A program made the translations under genes and the position numbers. This document shows, in pieces, positions 15,541 through 24,379 of a stretch of 41,330 bases of DNA (position 1 is the stretch's first letter; every line of letters begins with the position of its first letter). Source of the DNA: CAIUSP01 sp964594365 (GTDB lineage Bacteria; Actinomycetota; Thermoleophilia; Solirubrobacterales; 70-9). The notes under the pieces were generated by a model. It had not been told where the DNA came from. It searched no databases and saw only the letters and a list, made by a program, of their open reading frames with translations. Location: assembly GCA_964594365.1 (NCBI GenBank), contig CAZQMB010000012.1, positions 1 to 41,330 of the forward strand, given 5' to 3'.

Positions 15541-16998
15541 TCAGCGCCCGGTAGCGGGGATCACGGCGATTTCCTCCAGCGCGAACTTGCCGTTGTGCTC
15601 CTCGATCTCACCGATCGGGTAGAGCCCGGTGAAGCAGGCATCGCAGTGCCGTTCGCGCGGGGTCCCGACGGCTTCGTATACGCCCTCCAGAGAGAGGTAT
15701 GCGAGCGAATCAGCACCGATCTCCTTGGCTATCTCTTCCACGCTCCGCTCGTGGGCGACCATCTCCTCGCGAGTGTTCATGTCGACTCCGTAGTGGCACG
15801 GGTGCTTGATCGGCGGGGAGGAAATCCTCAGGTGGACCTCCTTCGCACCCGCTTCTCTGAGCATGCCGACCAGTTGCCGCATCGTGTTGCCACGGACGAT
15901 CGAATCGTCCACCACCACGAGCCGCTTGCCGGCGATGATCTCCGGCAACGGGTTGAACTTCATCCTCAGACCGTGCTGTCTCAGCTCTTGCCCGGGCTGG
16001 ATGAAGGTACGGGCGACGTAGCGGTTCTTGATCAGGCCATCGTCTTTCGGCAGCCCCGAGGCCCGCGCATATCCGGTCGCCGCAGGGTTCCCCGAATCGG
16101 GTACGGCGATCACGAGATCCGCCTCTACCGGAGCTTCGCGGGCGAGGATCTCACCCATCTTCGAGCGGACCGATTGGAGGACGCGGTTCTCGAGCTTGGT
16201 ATCCGGACGGGAGAAGTAGATGTGTTCGAAGACGCACTGAGCCTGCCGTTCGGCTTCGACTACCTGTTTCATCTCGAGTCCGCGCTCGGTCATCGAGACG
16301 AACTCTCCGGGTTGGATCTCACGGATCAACTGCGCTCCGATGATGTCGAACGCACAACTCTCGGACGCGACCACGAAGCGGTCCTCCAGCTTGCCGAGCG
16401 CCAGAGGCCTCACTCCGTGTGGGTCCCGGAACGCGACCACCGCATGCTTGGTCATGACGACCGTCGAGTAGGCACCCCGGAGGCGTGGCATCACGTGCGC
16501 AACGGCGTCCTCGATCCACTCACCGCCCTCGCAGGCGTGGCTCGAGAGCAGCGCCGCGATGATCTCCGAGTCAGAGGTACCGCGCAGGGTGATCCCCTGC
16601 TCACGCAGTTCGTTGTACAGCTCGACTGCGTTGGTCAGGTTTCCGTTGTGTGCCAGGGCCAACTCTCGACCGTCATCCCTCCAGACCGGCTGGGCGTTGT
16701 CCCATGCCCCGCCTCCGGTGGTCGAGTAACGGACATGGCCGATAGCCATGTCTCCGGCCAGCGCCTGCAGCTTCTCCTCGTCGAAGACCTGCGAGACCAG
16801 CCCGAGATCCTTCATCGTGGTGATGTGACCGCCTTCGCAGGTCGCGATGCCTGCCGATTCCTGGCCTCGGTGCTGAAGCGCGTAGAGGCCGAAGTAGGTG
16901 AGGCGGGCTACGTCGCGACCGGGTGCGTATACGCCGAACACCCCGCATTCGTCACGCGGGCCGTCGCGATCCGGAATGACATCCGGTTGCTCGCTCAC
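15541..16998 (-). CDS. purF: Amidophosphoribosyltransferase
   Basis: A 485-residue first committed enzyme of purine synthesis, making phosphoribosylamine from PRPP and glutamine. Cys18 in RDECGVFG becomes the N-terminal nucleophile after removal of a 17-residue propeptide. The PRPP loop is VVVDDSIVRGNT. Cysteines in AQCVFEH, KHPCHYGVD and CDACFTG correspond to the 4Fe-4S ligands of the Bacillus subtilis type, which makes the enzyme oxygen-sensitive. The GTG start at 16998 has AAGG 4 bases upstream. A 115-base gap separates it from purL. Confidence 0.97.
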   Translation of the reverse strand: MSEQPDVIPDRDGPRDECGVFGVYAPGRDVARLTYFGLYALQHRGQESAGIATCEGGHITTMKDLGLVSQVFDEEKLQALAGDMAIGHVRYSTTGGGAWDNAQPVWRDDGRELALAHNGNLTNAVELYNELREQGITLRGTSDSEIIAALLSSHACEGGEWIEDAVAHVMPRLRGAYSTVVMTKHAVVAFRDPHGVRPLALGKLEDRFVVASESCAFDIIGAQLIREIQPGEFVSMTERGLEMKQVVEAERQAQCVFEHIYFSRPDTKLENRVLQSVRSKMGEILAREAPVEADLVIAVPDSGNPAATGYARASGLPKDDGLIKNRYVARTFIQPGQELRQHGLRMKFNPLPEIIAGKRLVVVDDSIVRGNTMRQLVGMLREAGAKEVHLRISSPPIKHPCHYGVDMNTREEMVAHERSVEEIAKEIGADSLAYLSLEGVYEAVGTPRERHCDACFTGLYPIGEIEEHNGKFALEEIAVIPATGR

Positions 16999-17113
16999 GA
17001 GCCTTACCGATTCCCTTTCTGACCAGAGATTGACCGAGACGCCTCACGTTGGCTCATCGCCACCGCAAGGTCAATGTAGCAGCGGCCCTCGACCGCTTCC
17101 GAAGACCGGTGTT

Positions 17114-19357
17114 TCATTCCATCCTCCCCTCGAGTGACCGCCAGCAGGTCGCAGCGTCTGCGACCGAAAGCGTGACCGATCGCTCCGCGGCTGCGATCGT
17201 GATCCGGTCTCCGCCGGTACTCCCGATCCTGATCACCTCGACTCCCCGGCTCGCCAGTGCCTCGAGTGCCGGATCCGGCCCGGCGACGATGAATCCCCCC
17301 GGACCCTCGCCGAACAGAGCGGTCTCCCCGGAGCAACCGCGAGCGTCGATCATCCCGTCCAGATCGCACTCGGCTCCTGTCTCTCCTGCGATGGCCATCT
17401 CCGCGATCGCGCAGGCAAGGCCGCCGTCCGAGATGTCGTGGCATGCCGTCAGACCGTCGGCAGAGGAGACCGAGTCGCGTACAGCGGCCTGTGCCGCAGC
17501 GATCTCGGAGATCTCGACCCCGGGCAGTCCCTGGTCGAGTTCTCCCCGCAGTTTCACCAGCTCGCTGCCGGCCAGGGAAGGCGCGAAGGGGCCGACCAGC
17601 GCGACGGTCTGTGCTCCTTCGAAGGCATGTCCGGGGACCCGAGTGGCATCCGCCAACTCGCCGACTACTCCCACGACCGGGGTCGGATAGATCGGACCGT
17701 CAGCGGTCTCGTTGTAGAGGGATACGTTGCCCCCGACCACAGGGAGGTCGAGAGCCCTGCAGGCATCCGCGAGGGCCTCGACCGACTTGGTCAGCTGCCA
17801 CGCCACGGTCGGCTTCTCCGGGTTACCGAAGTTGAGGCAGTTGGTCAGACCGAGCGGAATCGCACCGACGCATGCGAGGTTGGCCGTGCACTCGAGTACT
17901 CCCTCGATCGTTCCCCGGTAGGGATCGCAGGCGACCCTCCGACCGTTTCCGTCGATCGAGGTGGCGATCGCTACCCCCGCTTCGGGTATGTCGAGCACTG
18001 CCGCGTCGGCAGCCTCGGGCCCGCTGCCGGTGCGGGATCCGACGATCGAGTCGTACTGCTCGAACGCCCAGCGCTTCGATGCGATATTCGGCGAGGCGAG
18101 CAGCGCCGCGAGGATCGCACTGTCCTCGGCGGCGTCCACGCCGAGCCCGGCGACCTCACCGATACGGCGGTCCAGGGAGTTCTCGTTCCCGTAGATCCAC
18201 TCACCCGGCTCGGTGGGGTCGAGATCGTACGCGGGAGCCTCGTCGACCAGTGCCTCGACCGCGATCTCTCCCACCACCTCACCGTCGCGCAGGATCCGCA
18301 CCGTCCCGGAGTCGGTTACCTCTCCGATCGCGGCTGCGCTGGTCTGCCATCGCTGGCATACCTCGATCACCCGATCCACCTGATCGGGCTCGACCACCGC
18401 GAGCATTCGCTCCTGGGATTCGGAAACCATCACCTCGAATGGCTCCATGTCGGCCTCTCTCAACGGGACCTTTGCGACGTCGATGTCCACGCCGACTCCA
18501 CCCTTGGAGGCCATCTCCCCTGCCGATGAGGTGAGACCCGCGGCGCCGAGGTCCTGAAGGGATACCAGCAGGTCCGAGGCGAGCAACTCGAGGCAGCACT
18601 CGACCAACTTCGACTCCTCGAACGGGTCACCGATCTGGACGGTCGGACGTTTCGCGTCGTCTCCTGATTCGAGCTCCGCCGATGCCAGCACCGAGGCTCC
18701 ACCAATTCCGTCGCGCCCGGTCGCCGCACCCATCAGCACCAGTGTGTTGCCGGTGCCGGCCGCAGCGGAGCGGATCATCTCGTCGCTCTTGGCCAGCCCG
18801 ATGCACATCGCGTTGACCAGACAGTTCTGCTCGTAGGGAGCCTCGAAGTAGACCTCGCCGCCGACGGTCGGGACGCCGATCGAGTTGCCGTAGTGACCGA
18901 TCCCCGAGACCGCACCTTCGAAGAGGAACCGTGAGCGCTCGGAGTCGATATCCCCGAAACGCAACGAGTCCAGCAGGGCGATCGGCCTGGCACCAAGCGC
19001 GAATACATCTCGCATGATCCCGCCGACCCCGGTGGCGGCTCCCTGAAAAGGCTCGACAGCGCTCGGATGGTTGTGTGATTCGACCTTGAAGGCAACGGCC
19101 CAGCCCCCGGGAAGCGAGACCGCTCCCGCGTTTTCGCCCGGTCCCATCACCACCCGCTCGCCTTCGACCGGAAGCTTCCCGAGCAGCTTCCGCGAGTGCT
19201 TGTACGCGCAGTGCTCGGACCAGAGCAGGGAGAACATCGCCAGCTCCACGCCGTTCGGCTCACGTCCGATCAGATCGCAGATCGCATCGAACTCTGGATC
19301 GGTCAGACCGAGTTGGCGGTGAGCGCTCTGCTCGTCGTGTTCTCCTTTCGCGGACAC
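17114..19357 (-). CDS. purL: FGAM synthase, large (synthetase) subunit
   Basis: A 747-residue small-type PurL that converts FGAR to FGAM using ammonia delivered by PurQ through a complex with PurS. Recognisable segments are LWSEHCAYKHS near the start, VVMGPGENAG, FKVESHNHPSAV, the duplicated ATP-binding PurM-like halves, and GGNVSLYNET and CHDISDGGL in the second half. The length matches the three-subunit form and lacks the glutaminase domain of long PurL. The start is a GTG at 19357, 6 bases after purQ. It is a single-copy ortholog in normal operon order. Confidence 0.97.
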   Translation of the reverse strand: MSAKGEHDEQSAHRQLGLTDPEFDAICDLIGREPNGVELAMFSLLWSEHCAYKHSRKLLGKLPVEGERVVMGPGENAGAVSLPGGWAVAFKVESHNHPSAVEPFQGAATGVGGIMRDVFALGARPIALLDSLRFGDIDSERSRFLFEGAVSGIGHYGNSIGVPTVGGEVYFEAPYEQNCLVNAMCIGLAKSDEMIRSAAAGTGNTLVLMGAATGRDGIGGASVLASAELESGDDAKRPTVQIGDPFEESKLVECCLELLASDLLVSLQDLGAAGLTSSAGEMASKGGVGVDIDVAKVPLREADMEPFEVMVSESQERMLAVVEPDQVDRVIEVCQRWQTSAAAIGEVTDSGTVRILRDGEVVGEIAVEALVDEAPAYDLDPTEPGEWIYGNENSLDRRIGEVAGLGVDAAEDSAILAALLASPNIASKRWAFEQYDSIVGSRTGSGPEAADAAVLDIPEAGVAIATSIDGNGRRVACDPYRGTIEGVLECTANLACVGAIPLGLTNCLNFGNPEKPTVAWQLTKSVEALADACRALDLPVVGGNVSLYNETADGPIYPTPVVGVVGELADATRVPGHAFEGAQTVALVGPFAPSLAGSELVKLRGELDQGLPGVEISEIAAAQAAVRDSVSSADGLTACHDISDGGLACAIAEMAIAGETGAECDLDGMIDARGCSGETALFGEGPGGFIVAGPDPALEALASRGVEVIRIGSTGGDRITIAAAERSVTLSVADAATCWRSLEGRME

Positions 19358-19363
19358 CCTCGA

Positions 19364-20029
19364 TCAGGCGGTTGCCAACGCAGGTGATCTGAAGATTTCG
19401 AGCCCATCGGCAGAGCCGGTCAGGGCGGCATCGACGGCGTGCTCGGGGTGAGGCATCAGTCCCATCACGTTGCCAGTCTCGTTGGTCACGCCTGCGATGT
19501 CGCGAGTCGAGCCGTTCGGGTTCTGACCGGCTGCGTATCTGAGCGCTATCTGCCCGGACGCCTCGAGAGCGTCGACCGTCTGATCCGGCGCGAACCAGCG
19601 GCCGTTCGCGTGTTTGACCGGTACCGAGAGTGTCTGACCCGCTTCGGTGGCGCCGAGCCATAGGCCGTCTGCGCTGACCACCTCCAGATCGACCTGCCGA
19701 CAGAGGAACTTGCGGCCCTCGTTCGGGAGCAGCGCTCCCGGCAGCAGCCCGGCCTCACACAGGACCTGGAACCCGTTGCAGATTCCGAGCACCGGACCGC
19801 CATCGGCGGCGAACTTCGTCACCGCCTCCATAGCGGGAGCGAACCGCGCTATCGCGCCGGCCCGGAGATAGTCCCCATAGGAGAACCCGCCCGGCACCAC
19901 GACGGCATCCACGCCGGCGAGGTCGGTGCTCTCATGCCAGATCATCTCCGCCTCTCCGACCCTTCCACACGCGGCGATCGCGTCACGCTCGTCGCAGGAA
20001 CCCGGAAACTGGAGGACGCCGAACCTCAA
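19364..20029 (-). CDS. purQ: FGAM synthase, glutaminase subunit
   Basis: A 221-residue class I glutamine amidotransferase supplying ammonia to PurL. The nucleophile Cys84 is in GICNGFQVL, and the catalytic His/Glu pair is in LMPHPEHAVD near residue 197. The N-terminus FGVLQFPGSCDERD is typical. The ATG overlaps the purS stop by four bases (ATGA), indicating translational coupling for the PurSQL complex. Confidence 0.97.
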   Translation of the reverse strand: MRFGVLQFPGSCDERDAIAACGRVGEAEMIWHESTDLAGVDAVVVPGGFSYGDYLRAGAIARFAPAMEAVTKFAADGGPVLGICNGFQVLCEAGLLPGALLPNEGRKFLCRQVDLEVVSADGLWLGATEAGQTLSVPVKHANGRWFAPDQTVDALEASGQIALRYAAGQNPNGSTRDIAGVTNETGNVMGLMPHPEHAVDAALTGSADGLEIFRSPALATA

Positions 20030-20271
20030 GCGTCGATCTCTTCGATCTCGAAGTCCTCGATCAGCGGGTTCGCCAGGAGCTTCTCGCAGAGCGATTCGAG
20101 GTGCGCCGGATCATCCGCCTCGAGTTCGACCAGCCGACCGACTCTGACGTTGTCGATCCCCTCGAAGCCCAGAGCGGGCAGAGCTTTCTCGACCGCCTTG
20201 CCCTGCGGATCGAGGATGCCCTCCTTCGGTCTGATCAGTACCCGAGCCTTCACCCGTCGCAGCCTATCCAC
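20026..20271 (-). CDS. purS: FGAM synthase subunit PurS
   Basis: An 81-residue alpha/beta protein that bridges PurL and PurQ. It reads KARVLIRPKEGILDPQGKAV at the start and NPLIEDFEIE at the end, both characteristic of PurS. It lies 45 bases after purC and overlaps purQ by four bases. Confidence 0.95.
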   Translation of the reverse strand: MDRLRRVKARVLIRPKEGILDPQGKAVEKALPALGFEGIDNVRVGRLVELEADDPAHLESLCEKLLANPLIEDFEIEEIDA

Positions 20272-20316
20272 CCTCGCGGCGCGGACGCTCCAGACGCTGG
20301 CTCGTCGGCGCTCCGA

Positions 20317-21180
20317 TCAGTCGAGTTTGCGGCCGGTGATCTTCTCGTAGGCCTCGATGTAGCGGCCACGGGTGCTCTCGACCACCTCGGCGGGCAATTC
20401 GGGAGCCGGTGGAGAGTGATCCCACCCCTCTTCGTCGAGCCAGTTCCGCACGTACTGCTTGTCGAACGAGTCCTGATCGCGGCCGGGAGAGTAGTCGTCA
20501 GCCGGCCAGAAGCGCGAGGAGTCGGGAGTGAGGACCTCGTCTGCCAGCACGATCTCGGCCCCCGGGCTCTTGCCGAATTCGAACTTGGTGTCGGCGAGGA
20601 TGATCCCCTTCTCTGCGGCGTGTCGTGCCGCGTGGTCGTAGATCTCGATCGAGAGCCGCTTCAGTTCCTCCGCCAGCGCGTCGTCGCCGAGGATCTGCGC
20701 TGCCCGCTCGATGTCGATGTTCTCGTCGTGCGCTCCGACCTCGGCCTTGGTCGCGGGGGTGAATATCGGTTCCGGCAGCTTGTCGCACTGCTGCAGGCCC
20801 TCTGGAAGGGCGATGCCACAGACCTCGCCGGTCTCCTGGTACTCGCGCCACCCCGAGCCGGAGAGGTATCCGCGCACGACACACTCGACCGGGTACATCT
20901 CGAGCTTCCGCACCCGGAGGGCCCGTCCTTCGACCTCCTGCGGAACCTCCTGGGAGATGAAGTGGTTGGGACAGATCTCGCTGGTGTGCTCGAACCAGAA
21001 GACCGACATCTGGGTGAGCACCTTGCCCTTGTCTGGGATCGGATTCGGCATCACGACGTCGTAGGCCGATATGCGGTCTGAGGCGACCATCAACAGGTCG
21101 TCACCGACCTCGTACATGTCGCGGACCTTGCCGGTGGCGACGGTTTTCAGGTCCGCGAGCTTTTCCTGGCCGGTCGACAT
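20317..21180 (-). CDS. purC: SAICAR synthase
   Basis: Catalyses ATP-dependent addition of aspartate to CAIR. From the ATG at 21180 the product is 287 residues with KVRDMYEVGDDLLMVASDR at the front, the CVVRGYLSGSG segment and DTKFEFG in the C-terminal half. An in-frame extension to 21312 would add 44 arginine-rich residues unlike the family and would overlap the divergent P450 start, so it is rejected. No Shine-Dalgarno is present. A TTGGAT-16-TAGAGT promoter ends 11 bases before the ATG. It starts the second purine transcription unit. Confidence 0.96.
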   Translation of the reverse strand: MSTGQEKLADLKTVATGKVRDMYEVGDDLLMVASDRISAYDVVMPNPIPDKGKVLTQMSVFWFEHTSEICPNHFISQEVPQEVEGRALRVRKLEMYPVECVVRGYLSGSGWREYQETGEVCGIALPEGLQQCDKLPEPIFTPATKAEVGAHDENIDIERAAQILGDDALAEELKRLSIEIYDHAARHAAEKGIILADTKFEFGKSPGAEIVLADEVLTPDSSRFWPADDYSPGRDQDSFDKQYVRNWLDEEGWDHSPPAPELPAEVVESTRGRYIEAYEKITGRKLD

Positions 21181-21191
21181 CGGGGCGCCGG

Positions 21192-21219
21192 ACTCTAACA
21201 CCGTCGTTCCCCGATCCAA
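21192..21219 (-). promoter_or_regulatory. Promoter of purC-purS-purQ-purL
   Basis: On the minus strand TTGGAT (21219-21214), a 16-base spacer and TAGAGT (21197-21192) end 11 bases before the purC ATG. Transcription would start about four bases before the ATG, a near-leaderless mRNA. It lies in the 89-base gap between purC and the divergent P450 gene. Confidence 0.4.
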
Positions 21220-21269
21220 CCGGCTGCCAGCCGCGGCTTTCCGGTGCTTGCGTTGTGCGAGCATCGGTG

Positions 21270-22580
21270 ATGATGCCCTCCACCGCAGTCCTGCCAGACG
21301 GACCCTCGGCACCCCCTGTGGTCCAGACCGTCGAGTTGACCGCGCGCCCGGTCGACTTCGTCGAGCGGTGCCGCGACCGATTCGGGGGCACCTTCAGTGT
21401 CAGGCTCTCGCGCATCGGACCGATGGTCTTCTTCTCGGATCCGGCTTCGATCAAGCAGGTCTTCGCTTCCGATCGTGAGAACACGATCACCCAGGGCAGG
21501 AACGTCGTGCTCGAGCCGATCCTCGGAACCAAATCACTCCTGGTCCAGGAGGGCGCAGAGCATCTGGCGAGACGAAAGTTGATGCTGCCTCCGTTCCACG
21601 GTGAGCGCATGCGCGCCTACGAGCAGTCGATCGAGCGTGCGACCGTCGAGGAGATCTCCAACTGGCCGACGGGTGAGACCGTCCTCAGCCACCCCGCGAT
21701 GCAGCGGATCACCCTGGAGGTGATCATGAGCGCGGTCTTCGGGGTGTCAGACGAGCGACACGACTCGCTACGGGCAGGGCTCAACCGTGTGCTCAGTTCG
21801 ACCAGATCTCCCTTCGCCTTCGGTCTCACCTTCCCCCTCCTGCGGAAGATCCCGCCGTACAGCAGCATGCTGAAGAGCCTTCGTGAGACCGATCGGCTGA
21901 TCGCCGCCGAGATCTCCGATCGCCGTGCGGATCCCACCACTGAGGAGCGCGAGGACATCCTCTCGATGCTCGTCTCGGCCAGAGACGAGGACGGTCAGGG
22001 TCTCGACGACATCGAACTCCGCGATCAGTTGATGACCTTGCTCCTGGCTGGACACGAAACCACGGCCACGGCGCTCGCGTGGTGTTTCGACCAGTTGCTG
22101 AGGAGCCCGGATGCGTACGAGCGGTTGCGATCCGAGATCGACTCCGACGGAGACGGAGATTGGATGGAGGCGGTGATCGCCGAGACGCTGAGGGTCCGCC
22201 CGGTAGTTCCGATGATCGGACGCGAGTTGCGCAAGCCGATGACGCTCGATGGATGTGATCTCGAGGCTGGGACCTCAGTGATGCTCTCCATATACCTCGC
22301 CCACACGAGACCGGATGTGTTCGAGGATCCTTACCGATTCGATCCCTCCCGTTTCGACGGCATCAAACCCGACACCTACAGCTGGATTCCCTTCGGCGGT
22401 GGAACCCGTCGGTGTATCGGTGCAGCGTTCGCCCAGTTCGAGATGCGCACGGTCCTGAGGACGATCCTCTCTTCGCTCGATCTCGCGCCAGGAAGTGGAT
22501 CACCCGACAAGATGGTCCGGCGCAACGTCACGCTCTCGCCGAAGAATGGTTCTCCGGTGCTGGTCGGGTCGAGACGTTAG
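21270..22580 (+). CDS. Cytochrome P450
   Basis: A 436-residue heme monooxygenase. The oxygen-binding I-helix motif AGHETT is at 260-265, the K-helix ExxR is ETLR (305-308), the PERF-like RFDPSRF follows, and the heme loop FGGGTRRCIGA carries the thiolate ligand Cys382. No transmembrane anchor is seen, as usual for bacterial P450s. SLLVQEGAEHLARRKLMLPPFHG resembles the actinobacterial CYP135/CYP138 type, but the substrate is unknown. No ferredoxin or reductase gene adjoins. The ATG at 21270 is chosen; GTG 21255 and ATG 21273 are alternatives. It is inserted in opposite orientation between purB and purC and its stop overlaps that of purB by four bases. Confidence 0.95.
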   Translation: MMPSTAVLPDGPSAPPVVQTVELTARPVDFVERCRDRFGGTFSVRLSRIGPMVFFSDPASIKQVFASDRENTITQGRNVVLEPILGTKSLLVQEGAEHLARRKLMLPPFHGERMRAYEQSIERATVEEISNWPTGETVLSHPAMQRITLEVIMSAVFGVSDERHDSLRAGLNRVLSSTRSPFAFGLTFPLLRKIPPYSSMLKSLRETDRLIAAEISDRRADPTTEEREDILSMLVSARDEDGQGLDDIELRDQLMTLLLAGHETTATALAWCFDQLLRSPDAYERLRSEIDSDGDGDWMEAVIAETLRVRPVVPMIGRELRKPMTLDGCDLEAGTSVMLSIYLAHTRPDVFEDPYRFDPSRFDGIKPDTYSWIPFGGGTRRCIGAAFAQFEMRTVLRTILSSLDLAPGSGSPDKMVRRNVTLSPKNGSPVLVGSRR

Positions 22581-23863
22581 TCCGAGATCCCGTCGAGCCG
22601 TGCGATCAGGTCGGGTACGTGGGTGAGGTAGGCGCCGTAGTCGAAGATCGCGTCGAGATCGAGATCCGGCGCGGCCTCTCCGATCAGTTGCCTGAACTCG
22701 ATCCCTTCATCCCACGCCTTCTGCGCGCTCTTCTGGACCAGGCGATAGGCGTCGTCGCGGGTCATACCCGATTCGATCAGAGCACTCAGGGCGCGCTGGC
22801 TGAATACGGCGCCGTGGGTCAGTTCGAGGTTCTCCCGCATCCGATCCGTATGGACCGTCATTCCCTCGATCAGCCGGATGGCAAGCGAGAGCGAATAGTC
22901 GAGAGTGGTCATCGCGTCGGGGAGGATTATCCGCTCGGCGCTGGAGTGTGAGATATCCCGCTCGTGCCAGAGCGCGACGCTCTCGAGCGCCGGGACCGCG
23001 TATCCGCGTAGGACCCGGGAGAGGCCGCAGATCCTCTCGGCGATTATCGGGTTGCGCTTGTGTGGCATCGCGGAGGAACCCTTCTGACCCTTGCCGAACG
23101 GTTCCTCGACCTCTCGTACCTCGGTGCGCTGGAGGTTCCTGAACTCCTTTCCGAGTCTCTCCAGCCCGCCTCCCGCAATTGCGGATCTTGCCATCAATAC
23201 GGCAAGCCGATCACGGGGGATCACCTGGGTCGAGATGTCCTCACGCTTGAGTCCGAGTGAATCCAGCGCGTGCGCCTCTACCGATGGCGGTACGGACGCG
23301 TGGGTGCCGACGGCACCGGAAAGGGCCCCGTAGCGCAACTGCTCGAAGGCATCCTCCATGCGGTCCCGGTTGCGAGCGGACTCGAAGGCGAACCCGGCGA
23401 GCTTCAGACCGAAGGTCGTCGGTTCCGCGTGGACCCCGTGTGTCCTGCCGATACAGAGCGTGTCCGCGTGCTCTCGCGCCTTGGCCACGATGGCGTCGGT
23501 GAGGGTACCTAGATCGTCCACGATGATCTCCCCGGCGTCCTGTATCTGCAGGGCGAGCGCGGTATCCAGCACATCCGACGAGGTCAGGCCGTAATGGACC
23601 CACCTTCCTTCCTCGCCCCCGACCGACTCGGCAACCACGTCTACGAACGCCGCCACATCGTGCCCGGTGGTCTCCTCTCTCTCGGCTACCGCATCGACCG
23701 TGAAGCTCGCCTTTTCCCTGATCTTCTTCGCGGCTGCTTCCGGGACCACCCCTTCAGCAGCCCAGGCATCGGTCGCGGCGAGCTCGACCTCGAGCCAAGT
23801 CTCCATCTTCCTCTGCTGAGACCAGACGGCCCCCATCTTCTCTCGTGTGTAGCGCTCGATCAT
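22577..23863 (-). CDS. purB: Adenylosuccinate lyase
   Basis: A 428-residue fumarase-superfamily enzyme acting twice in the pathway, on SAICAR and on adenylosuccinate. The signature GSSAMPHKRNPI is intact, preceded by the flexible loop; TGHDVAAFV and the helix with SERIILPDA are also typical. Its ATG overlaps the purE stop by four bases (ATGA). The stop overlaps that of the convergent P450 gene. Confidence 0.97.
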   Translation of the reverse strand: MIERYTREKMGAVWSQQRKMETWLEVELAATDAWAAEGVVPEAAAKKIREKASFTVDAVAEREETTGHDVAAFVDVVAESVGGEEGRWVHYGLTSSDVLDTALALQIQDAGEIIVDDLGTLTDAIVAKAREHADTLCIGRTHGVHAEPTTFGLKLAGFAFESARNRDRMEDAFEQLRYGALSGAVGTHASVPPSVEAHALDSLGLKREDISTQVIPRDRLAVLMARSAIAGGGLERLGKEFRNLQRTEVREVEEPFGKGQKGSSAMPHKRNPIIAERICGLSRVLRGYAVPALESVALWHERDISHSSAERIILPDAMTTLDYSLSLAIRLIEGMTVHTDRMRENLELTHGAVFSQRALSALIESGMTRDDAYRLVQKSAQKAWDEGIEFRQLIGEAAPDLDLDAIFDYGAYLTHVPDLIARLDGISD

Positions 23864-24339
23864 GACTGGATGATCCTGGCTGCCAAGATCCCGGCATTCT
23901 CGGCTCCATCCACCGCCACGCAGGCGACCGGGACGCCGGGTGGCATCTGGGCGACCGAGAGCAATGCGTCCAGCCCGTCCATGACTCCGCCCGAGAGCGG
24001 TACCCCGATCACCGGCAGTTCCGTGTGGGAGGCAGCAGCGCCAGGCAGCGCAGCAGACATGCCTGCTCCGGCGATGATCACCTTCAACCCTCGCATCTGG
24101 GCGTTCATGCAGTAGTCGCGGGTCTCCTCAGGCTCACGATGGGCACTGATCACCCTGACCTCGTAGCGGATACCCCGTTCCTGCAGGGCGGTCCCGGCCG
24201 GTTGCATCTTGGACTTGTCGTTCATCGAACCCATGATGATCCCGACCAGCGGAGCGTCCACCTCTATCTCCGAGAAGGCTTCCTCCACATCCGGCATCTC
24301 TACCGCTGCGGTCTGATCTGACTGAGGGTCTGGACCCAT
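23860..24339 (-). CDS. purE: 5-(carboxyamino)imidazole ribonucleotide mutase-type PurE
   Basis: A 159-residue PurE. After about 30 poorly conserved acidic residues comes IIMGSMNDKSKM, where GSxxD binds phosphate, followed by ISAHREPE with the catalytic His, and GAGMSAALPGAAASHTELPVIGVPL. Class I PurE converts N5-CAIR made by PurK to CAIR, but no purK lies in the window. The AGMSAALPG form resembles PurE proteins of organisms that often lack PurK, so direct CO2 use or a distant purK are both possible. A good AGAGGAA ribosome-binding site precedes the ATG. Confidence 0.93.
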   Translation of the reverse strand: MGPDPQSDQTAAVEMPDVEEAFSEIEVDAPLVGIIMGSMNDKSKMQPAGTALQERGIRYEVRVISAHREPEETRDYCMNAQMRGLKVIIAGAGMSAALPGAAASHTELPVIGVPLSGGVMDGLDALLSVAQMPPGVPVACVAVDGAENAGILAARIIQS

Positions 24340-24379
24340 CGTTCGTTCCTCTCGGCCTTTGCGGACTGCTGCAGTGAGA

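Noticed and set aside
15595..17022. 475-codon open frame antisense to purF
   Set aside because: It mirrors purF on the other strand in GC-rich DNA and has no motif or ribosome-binding site; codon-position bias explains the open frame.
21181..21312. 44-residue N-terminal extension of PurC
   Set aside because: Arg/Ala-rich, unlike PurC, and would overlap the divergent P450 start.
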